DNA of 13,992 bases from assembly GCA_008729055.1 (NCBI GenBank), contig SDUX01000040.1, forward strand, positions 1 to 13,992, in the 5' to 3' direction. This DNA is from Pyropia haitanensis (taxonomy: Eukaryota > Rhodophyta > Bangiophyceae > Bangiales > Bangiaceae). The notes beneath the pieces were generated by a model. It saw only the letters and a program-made list of their open reading frames with translations. It searched no databases and had not been told where the DNA came from. Positions 6,736-13,305 of this stretch are shown piece by piece; position 1 is the stretch's first letter; each line of letters starts with the position of its first letter. The translations under genes and the position numbers were made by a program.

Positions 6736-7308
6736 TTAGCGGTTGGCACCCGGAACCCAAAGCACGTCATCTTTGCCTGCATTATTGGCCATTCTTGCGG
6801 CAACAAAGAACCAATCGCTCAGACGGTTGAGATACTTCACCGCAGCCTCGTTTATGTCCTCGTCTCCGGCCAGTAGGACCGCCAAACGCTCTGCCCGCCG
6901 CGCAACGGTGCGGCAGACATGAAGATGCGCGGCCAGTTTGGACCCACCGGGCAAGATGAAACTGCGCAGCGGCTCAAGCTCGGCGTTCATGACGTCAATT
7001 TCAGCCTCCAGCCGCTCGACCTGCGCCATGGCCATCCGCAAGGGGGGATACTCGGCCTCTGCATCGGCGGCCATATCGGGGCGGCACAGGTCCGCGCCCA
7101 GATCAAAAAGATCGTTCTGAATCCGTGACAGTGCCGCGTCGGTCTCATCAGTGGCCTCAAGCCGGGCTACGCCAACAAAGCAGTTCAGCTCATCCGCTGT
7201 TCCATATGCCTCCACCCGCGCGTCATGCTTTGCCACCCGGTCCCCGTTGCCCAAGGCGGTCGTGCCTGCATCTCCGGTCCGCGTGTAGATCTTGTTGAGA
7301 ACAACCAT
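6736..7308 (-). CDS. Cob(I)yrinic acid a,c-diamide adenosyltransferase, PduO type
   Basis: ATP:cob(I)alamin adenosyltransferase of the PduO/MMAB type, 190 residues. It transfers the 5'-deoxyadenosyl group of ATP to reduced corrinoid to make coenzyme B12 forms, used for example by methylmalonyl-CoA mutase. The motifs are in order: ATP-binding TRTGDAGTTALGNGDRV (9-25), GTADELNCFVG (36-46), FILPGGS (117-123), CRTVARRAER (132-141) and YLNRLSDWFFVAAR (159-172). It is a helical trimer in the family. The start ATG 7308 overlaps the stop of the upstream small gene (TGATG), and GGAGGAAAC just before it is a strong ribosome binding site inside that gene, so the two are translationally coupled. No other cobalamin gene is in the window. 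The assignment is very secure; the name cobO is often attached to this type but strictly belongs to another family. Confidence 0.95.
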   Translation of the reverse strand: MVVLNKIYTRTGDAGTTALGNGDRVAKHDARVEAYGTADELNCFVGVARLEATDETDAALSRIQNDLFDLGADLCRPDMAADAEAEYPPLRMAMAQVERLEAEIDVMNAELEPLRSFILPGGSKLAAHLHVCRTVARRAERLAVLLAGDEDINEAAVKYLNRLSDWFFVAARMANNAGKDDVLWVPGANR

Positions 7309-7514
7309 CAGTTTCCTCCCCCGCGCAACCAGATGAAGCCGACGATCAGCACCACCGCGATGAACTGGGCAATGATCCGGTAGCGCATCAACCGGTTGGA
7401 ATGTTTCTTGTTGAACGCCCCGCCGCCCGCAAATCCGCCGAGGCCCAGCATCAGAATTACGACAACCGCAAAGACGGCTAGCAGGACAACGATGAATAAC
7501 GGATCTTCGGTCAT
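7308..7514 (-). CDS. Twin transmembrane helix small protein, HIG1-like
   Basis: A 68-residue inner-membrane protein with two helices, about residues 6-30 (FIVVLLAVFAVVVILMLGLG) and 47-63 (IIAQFIAVVLIVGFIWL), joined by a basic loop. The loop and second helix contain NRLMRYRIIAQ (40-50), which fits the HIG1/Rcf1 signature (Q/I)x3(R/H)xRx3Q except for Asn at the first position. HIG1 proteins in mitochondria associate with cytochrome c oxidase; a similar role here is inference. ATG 7514 is chosen because it is the family-like start MTEDPLF and has AAAGGA about 8 bases upstream; the frame is open further to 7568 but that part is basic and unlike a membrane protein start. It shares a one-base overlap with the adenosyltransferase gene downstream. 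Confidence 0.82.
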   Translation of the reverse strand: MTEDPLFIVVLLAVFAVVVILMLGLGGFAGGGAFNKKHSNRLMRYRIIAQFIAVVLIVGFIWLRGGGN

Positions 7515-7555
7515 AGAGGCATTCCTTTGGCTGACGCTGTGATGTAGCGGGCCGC

Positions 7556-7592
7556 GACCCCTGCGCAAGAACTATTTCACCATGTAGGGGTC
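7556..7592. repeat. Inverted repeat upstream of twin-TM/adenosyltransferase operon
   Basis: GACCCCT (7556-7562) and AGGGGTC (7586-7592) are perfect 7-base arms with a 23-base spacer, about 42 bases upstream of the twin-TM start codon. On the minus strand the spacer contains TGAAAT, a fair -10-like box. It may be an operator overlapping the operon promoter, or a weak terminator for the small gene at 7626-7793. Confidence 0.25.
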
Positions 7593-7625
7593 TGTGCGGG
7601 AACCCGACCGTGAACAGCTCAACAA

Positions 7626-7793
7626 TCAGGAAAAGAAAATTCGCACAAGTGCCGCAGTTGCGCCCATCACTGCGACTGCCGCCAAGGCAGGCGCCAAAAA
7701 GGTATTCACGCCGATCTGATTCGTCTCCGCCAGCAGATTGGCGATTTCAGCCCGCATTTTATCGTCGGCCAGGCTCTGTTCTTGATGCGTCAT
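7626..7793 (-). CDS. Small single-pass membrane protein, 55 residues, hypothetical
   Basis: A short frame with start ATG 7793 and stop TGA 7626-7628. The protein starts MTHQEQSLADDKMRAEI, continues NLLAETNQIGVNTF, and ends with a hydrophobic helix of about 20 residues (LAPALAAVAVMGATAALVRI) and FFS. This layout, a charged helix with a K/R-AEI-LLAET pattern followed by one C-terminal helix, resembles small hypothetical membrane proteins common in alphaproteobacteria. That resemblance is from memory. A GGGAAA stretch lies about 5-10 bases upstream of the ATG as a possible ribosome binding site. It sits between the twin-TM operon (111-base gap) and the short-chain dehydrogenase, on the same strand as both. 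The topology suggests a cytoplasmic N terminus. Function unknown. Confidence 0.6.
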   Translation of the reverse strand: MTHQEQSLADDKMRAEIANLLAETNQIGVNTFLAPALAAVAVMGATAALVRIFFS

Positions 7794-7935
7794 CTTGTTT
7801 CCCAGTTTGATGATGCACTGCCACAGCCGAAAAGGTAGTCTGAGGCAGCTTCCATATCAAGTAATCCACGAAGCCACAGGCGGATCTAGCGGGTCATCAC
7901 CCAATCCAGCGCACGTGTGGGCAGGATGCGGCGCA

Positions 7936-8724
7936 TCATGCCAGAAAAATACGTAGGAAAGGTGACGTAGTACCGTGCGCGGGCTTTTGGCTTTCCACAG
8001 CGTGGATAAGCTTGGCGACAACCGCCTCCGGTCCCAGTTCAAATTTGGTTTTCTTGACGGAGTCGTAAAGGCGTGTCCGCAACTCCGTCTCGTACTGTTC
8101 TGCGCGGGCCGAGGCTTTCCAGTCAATCCAGCGTTCGAATTGCAAGATGGAATTGCGCCGGAAGTCCGATGTGATCGGTCCCGGTTCGATCAGGATCACG
8201 TCGATGCCTGTCTCCTTCATCTCCTGGCGCAACGTGTCCGTCAGCCCTTCCAGCGCAAATTTGGTGGCGTTGTAGGCCCCGCGCCAAGGCATGGTGATCA
8301 GGCCAAGCACCGAAGAGCATTGAACAATTCGCCCATGTCCCTGCGCGCGCATGACGGGGATCACCGCGCGGGTCAGCGTGTGCCAGCCAAAGAAGTTTGC
8401 ATCGAAAATGGTCCGAATTGCCTCCGTCGGCAGGTCCTCGACAGCGCCGGGGATGGCGTAGGCCCCATTGTTGTAAAGGGCATCAAGCCTACCGCTAGTT
8501 TTTTCAAGGACCTCCGCCAAAGCCCGATGAATGCTTTCTTCATCCGCATAGTCGAGCTGAGGTGCGTCAAATCCTTCGTCACGAAGACGCTGGCAATCCT
8601 CCGGTTTCCGGCACGCCGCAAACACCAGCCAGCCGCGCGCGCGCATGGCATGGGCTGCGGCATATCCGATCCCGCTGGAACAGCCTGTGATCAGGATGGA
8701 ACGCGTTGACTGGGGGTCTGACAT
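7936..8724 (-). CDS. Short-chain dehydrogenase/reductase, C terminus changed by a frameshift
   Basis: A classical SDR oxidoreductase, NAD(P)-dependent, substrate unknown. As read it has 262 residues. It has the cofactor motif TGCSSGIG (13-20), NNGA (85-88), catalytic Ser138 in CSSVLG, and YNATK with Tyr151 and Lys155, then EPGPITSDF (180-188). After Lys247-Pro248 the frame gives an atypical tail and stops at 7936. One frame over, the same DNA encodes a typical SDR end, RYYVTFPTYFSGM and LPTRALDWVMTR, with a stop at 7886-7888. The full span 7886-8724 is exactly one base short of a whole number of codons, so a single C is missing near 7980-7983 (GGG on plus). The Rossmann domain and catalytic residues are unaffected. 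ATG 8724 has GGAGG 8 bases upstream, inside a terminator hairpin. Enzyme class secure; the true end is probably 7886. Confidence 0.88.
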   Translation of the reverse strand: MSDPQSTRSILITGCSSGIGYAAAHAMRARGWLVFAACRKPEDCQRLRDEGFDAPQLDYADEESIHRALAEVLEKTSGRLDALYNNGAYAIPGAVEDLPTEAIRTIFDANFFGWHTLTRAVIPVMRAQGHGRIVQCSSVLGLITMPWRGAYNATKFALEGLTDTLRQEMKETGIDVILIEPGPITSDFRRNSILQFERWIDWKASARAEQYETELRTRLYDSVKKTKFELGPEAVVAKLIHAVESQKPAHGTTSPFLRIFLA

Positions 8725-8727
8725 TAA

Positions 8728-8752
8728 AAAGGCCTCCGTTTCGGAGGCCTTT
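8728..8752 (-). terminator. Rho-independent terminator of the SH3-domain gene
   Basis: AAAGGCCTCCG (8728-8738) pairs with CGGAGGCCTTT (8742-8752), 11 bases with a TTT loop. Read on the minus strand the stem is followed by a T-run (CCTTTTTAATG). It lies 40-64 bases after the SH3-domain gene stop (8792) and its T-tract ends one base before the ATG of the short-chain dehydrogenase. Confidence 0.85.
8733..8737 (-). promoter_or_regulatory. Shine-Dalgarno of the SDR gene, inside the terminator stem
   Basis: GGAGG on the minus strand, 8 bases before ATG 8724, is the only good ribosome binding site for the short-chain dehydrogenase. It forms the 3' arm of the upstream terminator hairpin, so any transcript that contains the whole hairpin would hide it. 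Confidence 0.7.
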
Positions 8753-8791
8753 CATCGCTGTGTCAGTGCCAAATGGCAATATTGGGAGTAT

Positions 8792-9445
8792 TCAGCTTTC
8801 TGTCAGCAGGAAGTCGGCTACCCAGCCATCTGTGGCACCATCGACGCTCTCAAAGCGTACCCAGCCGTTGCCATTATCTTCCAGAACGACCACCGCATCA
8901 CCGCGTACCATGCTGCCGACCACGCCAAAGCTTGTACCGGGCCCCCCGCGAACATTCACGCGGTTGCCTGAGACAGTCCGGATGTCTTCGATCAGGCTAA
9001 CCTGCGAGACAGACTCCTGCAGGGCATCGTTCGGCGCAATCAGGCTTGGGATAATCGCGGGCGTTTCTGCAGAAGACGTCACCAGGCTCACGTTCTGCGG
9101 CACTGCTTCGCCTTGTGCCTCAGCAACGGCGGCTTCGATGGCTGGCGCGGCAGCCGGTATCGCCTCAAGTGTCGTCAGATTCAGCGCGACACGCGTCACT
9201 TCTGCGTCCATCGGCTTGAGCGGTGGGTCGGTATCCACAAACACCCTGGGTGCTTCGGCCACCACGACAGGTGCCGGTTCAGATGCTTCCCGTTCAGCCT
9301 TTTTTGCCGCTTTCTCAGCCTCTTCAGCAGCCAATGCCGCCAGGCGCTGTTCGCGGATCGCGTTAGGATCAAAGTCACTCCCGCCGCTCATCTCGTAGAA
9401 AACAAGCCCAAGAAAACCAAAAGATACTAGTATGAACGTTTTCAT
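8792..9445 (-). CDS. Membrane-anchored SH3b-domain protein
   Basis: A 217-residue envelope protein. Residues 3-18 (TFILVSFGFLGLVFYE) form an N-terminal membrane helix or signal anchor. An alanine/glutamate/lysine-rich helical stretch follows (about 28-56, with AALAAEEAEKAAKKAE), then a low-complexity Pro/Ala/Val linker. The C-terminal bacterial SH3 domain spans about 155-214, with NRVNVRGGPGTSFGVVGSM, GDAVVVLEDNGNGWVRF and DGWVADFLL. SH3b domains usually bind peptidoglycan or target proteins to the cell wall; the role here is inferred as periplasmic. Three ATG codons stand in a row (9451, 9448, 9445) directly after AAGGGG (9452-9457); ATG 9445 has the best spacing and gives the basic MKTF start. 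A strong terminator follows at 8728-8752. It is divergent from parC. No paralogue or partner gene is visible. Confidence 0.82.
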   Translation of the reverse strand: MKTFILVSFGFLGLVFYEMSGGSDFDPNAIREQRLAALAAEEAEKAAKKAEREASEPAPVVVAEAPRVFVDTDPPLKPMDAEVTRVALNLTTLEAIPAAAPAIEAAVAEAQGEAVPQNVSLVTSSAETPAIIPSLIAPNDALQESVSQVSLIEDIRTVSGNRVNVRGGPGTSFGVVGSMVRGDAVVVLEDNGNGWVRFESVDGATDGWVADFLLTES

Positions 9446-9634
9446 CATCATCCCCTTGACGATTCTCGAAAGCTTAACATGGAAACGGTCCCAAGGTTCC
9501 AATAACAAGTTGGATTGTCGAGAAAACCGGGGAAATGGTGAATTTCGCTCCCCGTGGCATCGCCGCCGCAAAGAATGCAAACGCACGCAACCAACCGCTT
9601 GCCGCCCCCGTGCGGCGCGGCTACACCCATTGCC

Positions 9635-11941
9635 ATGTCAGATGTTACCGACCCTCCTGAAACCGATCCGATTAACGTATCGGAACCTCTGCGCCGGGCG
9701 CTGGGGGAACGGTATCTGACCTATGCGCTGTCGACGATCATGCACCGCGCATTGCCCGATGCCCGTGACGGGTTAAAGCCGGTGCACCGGCGCATCCTCT
9801 ACGCGATGCGCGAGTTGCGGCTGGCCTCGAACGGCGGTTTCCGCAAATCCGCCAAGATCAGCGGCGATGTAATGGGCAACTACCATCCCCACGGGGACGC
9901 CGCGATTTATGATGCGATGGCGCGTCTGGCGCAGGACTTCAACGTCCGCTACCCGCTGGTGGACGGGCAGGGGAACTTTGGCAACATCGATGGGGATAAC
10001 CCGGCGGCCTCGCGCTATACCGAAGCGCGGATGACGGCGGTGGCCGAGGCCATGCTGGAGGGGCTGAACGAAAACGCCGTTGATTTCCGGGAAAACTACG
10101 ACGGCACGCTGACCGAGCCCGCTGTGCTGCCAGCGCAGTTCCCTAATCTGCTGGCCAATGGCTCAAGCGGGATTGCCGTGGGCATGGCAACCAATATTCC
10201 GCCGCACAACATTGCTGAGTTGTGCGACGCCTGCATCCATATGATCAAGGTGCCGGACTGTCGCGATGACACGCTGCTGAATTTCGTGCCCGGCCCCGAC
10301 TTCCCGACCGGTGGCATCATCGTGGAGCCGCCGGAGAACATCGCGACAGCCTATCGCACGGGCAAAGGCGGCTTCCGCCTGCGCTGCCGCTGGGAGGTCG
10401 AGGACCTCGGGCGCGGGCAGTGGCAGATCGTGGTCACTGAGATCCCCTATCAGGTCCAGAAATCCAAGCTGATCGAAAAGATCGCCGAGGCCATCCAGAC
10501 CAAGAAAATCCCCATCCTCGCAGACGTCCGGGATGAGAGCGCGGAAGACGTCCGCATGATCCTTGAGCCACGCTCCAAGAACGTGGACCCAGAGGTGATG
10601 ATGGGCATGCTCTACCGTAACACCGATCTGGAGGTGCGGTTCTCGCTCAACATGAACGTGCTGATCGACGGGGTGACGCCACGCGTCTGCTCGATGAAGG
10701 AAGTGTTGCGCGCCTTCCTTGATTTCCGTCGCGAGGTCTTGCAGCGCCGCTCTGAGCACCGGATGGAAAAGATCGACCACCGGCTGGAGGTCCTGGAAGG
10801 TTTCATTGTCGCCTTCCTGAACCTCGACCGGGTGATCGACATTATCCGGTACGATGACGATCCCAAGGCCGCGCTGATGCGCGAGGATTGGTTCAAGGAC
10901 CATGTCCGCGCGATGGACGAGAACGACTATGTCTCGCCCGCGCCGGGGGAGGGTGAACTCTCCGAAGTGCAGGTCGATGCGATCCTGAACATGCGCTTGC
11001 GGAGCTTGCGGCGTCTGGAAGAGCTTGAGCTTCTGCGCGAGCAATCAGAGCTGATGGAAGAGCGCATGGCGCTCGAAGATCTTCTGGCAAGCGACAAGCT
11101 GCAATGGGACGCAATCACCGATCAACTCAAAGCCTCGAAAAAGCAGTTCGGCAAAGACTGGGTCGGCGGCGCACGGCGCACGACCTTTGCGGAAGCCGGA
11201 GAGGTTGAGGATGTCCCGCTTGAGGCCATGATCGACAAAGAACCGATCACCGTTGTCTGTTCGCAAATGGGCTGGATCAGGGCGATGACCGGCCACATCG
11301 ATCTGAACCGCGAGTTGAAGTTCAAGGACGGCGACGGGCCGCGCTTTATCTTCCATGCAGAGACAACGGACCGGCTGTTGGTCTTTGGCTCAAACGGCCG
11401 ATTCTATACGCTGTCAGCGTCAAACCTGCCGGGCGGGCGGGGTATGGGTGAGCCATTGCGCTTGATGGTCGATCTGCCAAACGAAGCGCGGATTGTGGCG
11501 CTTTTCATCCATCAGCCGGGGCGCAAACTGTTGGTGGCCTCCAGTGCGGGCGACGGGTTCATCGTGCCGGAAGACGAGGTTGTGGCGCAGACGCGGGCGG
11601 GCAAGCAGGTGCTGAACGTGCGGGGCGAGACGCAGGCGCTGGTCTGCAAGCCGGTTGCGGGGGACACGGTTGCAACAGTGGGTGAAAACCGCAAAGTGCT
11701 GATCTTCCCGGTTGAAGAGCTGCCCGAAATGGGCCGCGGCAAGGGCGTGCGCCTCCAGAAATACAAGGACGGCGGTCTGTCCGATGCCACCACATTCAAC
11801 ATGGCAGAGGGGCTCAGCTGGCTGGACCCTGCAGGGCGCACGCGGACGGAGGTGATGCTGGCTGAGTGGACCGGCAAACGTGCCTCGGCAGGACGCATGG
11901 CCCCGCGCGGTTTTCCCCGTGACAACACATTCACCTCATAG
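9635..11941 (+). CDS. parC: DNA topoisomerase IV subunit A
   Basis: ParC, 768 residues, the DNA-cleaving subunit of topoisomerase IV that decatenates daughter chromosomes; it works with ParE, not present here. The breakage-reunion domain starts [20 protein letters not shown] (26-45) and has [28 protein letters not shown] (81-95) and the DNA-linking Tyr128 in [10 protein letters not shown]. The C-terminal domain is short and lacks the GyrA box seen in gyrase, so it is ParC rather than GyrA. The residue at the quinolone-contact serine (E. coli ParC Ser80) is Ala89, and Glu84 corresponds to Asp93. ATG 9635 ([12 protein letters not shown]) is preferred on family grounds; its ribosome binding site is weak, and in-frame GTG 9554 and ATG 9575 are alternatives without better signals. 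It is followed after 11 bases by the DUF898 gene. Secure. Confidence 0.95.
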   Translation: MSDVTDPPETDPINVSEPLRRALGERYLTYALSTIMHRALPDARDGLKPVHRRILYAMRELRLASNGGFRKSAKISGDVMGNYHPHGDAAIYDAMARLAQDFNVRYPLVDGQGNFGNIDGDNPAASRYTEARMTAVAEAMLEGLNENAVDFRENYDGTLTEPAVLPAQFPNLLANGSSGIAVGMATNIPPHNIAELCDACIHMIKVPDCRDDTLLNFVPGPDFPTGGIIVEPPENIATAYRTGKGGFRLRCRWEVEDLGRGQWQIVVTEIPYQVQKSKLIEKIAEAIQTKKIPILADVRDESAEDVRMILEPRSKNVDPEVMMGMLYRNTDLEVRFSLNMNVLIDGVTPRVCSMKEVLRAFLDFRREVLQRRSEHRMEKIDHRLEVLEGFIVAFLNLDRVIDIIRYDDDPKAALMREDWFKDHVRAMDENDYVSPAPGEGELSEVQVDAILNMRLRSLRRLEELELLREQSELMEERMALEDLLASDKLQWDAITDQLKASKKQFGKDWVGGARRTTFAEAGEVEDVPLEAMIDKEPITVVCSQMGWIRAMTGHIDLNRELKFKDGDGPRFIFHAETTDRLLVFGSNGRFYTLSASNLPGGRGMGEPLRLMVDLPNEARIVALFIHQPGRKLLVASSAGDGFIVPEDEVVAQTRAGKQVLNVRGETQALVCKPVAGDTVATVGENRKVLIFPVEELPEMGRGKGVRLQKYKDGGLSDATTFNMAEGLSWLDPAGRTRTEVMLAEWTGKRASAGRMAPRGFPRDNTFTS

Positions 11942-11952
11942 GGCCGCGCCCG

Positions 11953-13305
11953 ATGAGTGAAACGACAAATCTTAACAGCCCCTGGCAATCCCAGCCGCAG
12001 CCCAAATCTGTCCCCGCGGGGACAGAGGCGGATTCCGGGATGGGCATTGAGTTTACCGGAAAACGCTGGGCTTTATTCTGGCTGGCGTTGAAGACCGGAT
12101 TCTTCACAATCTTAACACTTGGCTTTTACCGCTTTTGGATGAAGACCCGCCTGAGGCGCTGGTATTGGTCTGCCATGCGCCCCGGTGGGCACCCTCTGGA
12201 ATACGTAGGCGACCCCATCGAAAAGCTACTGGGTTTCTTCATCGCCGTGGTGATCCTGACCTTTTACATCGGGATCGTGAATCTGCTCCTGATGTTCGTC
12301 AGTTTCTCGGTCTTTAACTCTTCGGTCATCGGATACGTCGCGAGCTTTGCAGGTGTCATTCCGCTTTGGTTCTACGCCCGCTACCGCGCGCGGCGCTACG
12401 TGCTGGGCCGAACCCGCTGGCGGGCGGTGCGCTTTGGGTTGGAAAAAGGGGCCTGGGGCTATGCCATTCGCGCGCTGTGGTATTGGTTCCTGACGATCAT
12501 CACGCTGGGACTTCTCTGGCCGCGCATGACCTTCCTGCTGGAGAAGTACAAGACCGACCGCACCTTCTTTGGCTCTGCCCGGCTGCGGCAGGAAGGGACC
12601 TGGCAAATTCTGATCCCTGCCACACGGCCTTTCGTGGTCAGCCTCCTGGCGCTGGGGGCGGCGCTCTTGTGGGTCTTGCAGCTTGATCCGGTTTTCGCTG
12701 ATGGCCTGCCTGAGGGCGAGGTCATCGCCGATGAGATCGAAAAAATGATCGACGGCGCCTGGCAGGGAACCGAGCTTGACCGACCCGAACGGCTGCTGCT
12801 GGTGCCGCTGGCGCTTGCGGGCATGCTCTTTGGCGCGATCTATTACCGCTGGGTGTCAAAGCGGATCATGGCCAACCACAAGGTCGGGCCGGGCGTGAAT
12901 TTCAAATCCACGCTGAGCGGTCTGAGGGTCACCATGATCTATGTGCTGGGCAATTTCATCGCCTACCTGATGCTGGTTCTGGGTCTGACCGCCCTCATTC
13001 TGTTGGCGATCACGTTCTTTGCAGGGGACATGTGGTTTCTGTCCGAGGCGCCGGGCGCACAGATGATGACCGACCTGCCACGCTGGTTGTCGCTGACCTT
13101 GCTCGCGCTCCTGTATCTGACATTCTTTTTGCTCTGGGGTGTTCTTTACAACACCTTCGTGACCTTCCCGCTCATGCGCCACATGGCCTTGACCACCACC
13201 TTGCCCGTGACCCTTGGGCTGCCCATGATCAGCCAGCGGGCACGGGATGAGTTCGCCGAAGCCGAAGGCTTTGCCGAGGCGCTGGACCTGGGGGCGGCGA
13301 TATGA
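11953..13305 (+). CDS. DUF898 / YjgN family multi-pass membrane protein
   Basis: A 450-residue inner-membrane protein of the YjgN (DUF898) family; function unknown. After a polar N terminus of about 30 residues, hydrophobic segments lie near 40-60, 92-117, 124-141, 170-189, 225-243, 281-299, 327-357 and 378-399. Two parts resemble each other: FFTILTLGFYRFWMKTRLRR (50-69) and FLTIITLGLLWPRMTFLLEK (179-198), each followed by an aromatic/basic stretch and a Gly-rich phrase (HPLEYVGD; RTFFGSARL), so the family unit seems duplicated. ATG 11953 lies 11 bases after the parC stop, with AGGG at 11940-11943. Its stop overlaps the start of the M48 protease gene by four bases (ATGA), which strongly suggests coupled translation and a joint function at the membrane. 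Family confident. Confidence 0.87.
   Translation: MSETTNLNSPWQSQPQPKSVPAGTEADSGMGIEFTGKRWALFWLALKTGFFTILTLGFYRFWMKTRLRRWYWSAMRPGGHPLEYVGDPIEKLLGFFIAVVILTFYIGIVNLLLMFVSFSVFNSSVIGYVASFAGVIPLWFYARYRARRYVLGRTRWRAVRFGLEKGAWGYAIRALWYWFLTIITLGLLWPRMTFLLEKYKTDRTFFGSARLRQEGTWQILIPATRPFVVSLLALGAALLWVLQLDPVFADGLPEGEVIADEIEKMIDGAWQGTELDRPERLLLVPLALAGMLFGAIYYRWVSKRIMANHKVGPGVNFKSTLSGLRVTMIYVLGNFIAYLMLVLGLTALILLAITFFAGDMWFLSEAPGAQMMTDLPRWLSLTLLALLYLTFFLLWGVLYNTFVTFPLMRHMALTTTLPVTLGLPMISQRARDEFAEAEGFAEALDLGAAI

Noticed and set aside
7610..7810. Plus-strand open frame of 66 codons
   Set aside because: Its protein is basic and low in recognisable structure, while the minus strand of the same region gives a plausible small membrane protein.
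10163..11044. Minus-strand open frame of 293 codons inside parC
   Set aside because: It is fully antisense to well-conserved ParC sequence and has a composition typical of the reverse of a GC-rich gene, with no recognisable domain.
9635..11941. Assignment as gyrase subunit A
   Set aside because: Length of 768 residues, the short C-terminal domain without a GyrA box and the N-terminal sequence fit ParC.
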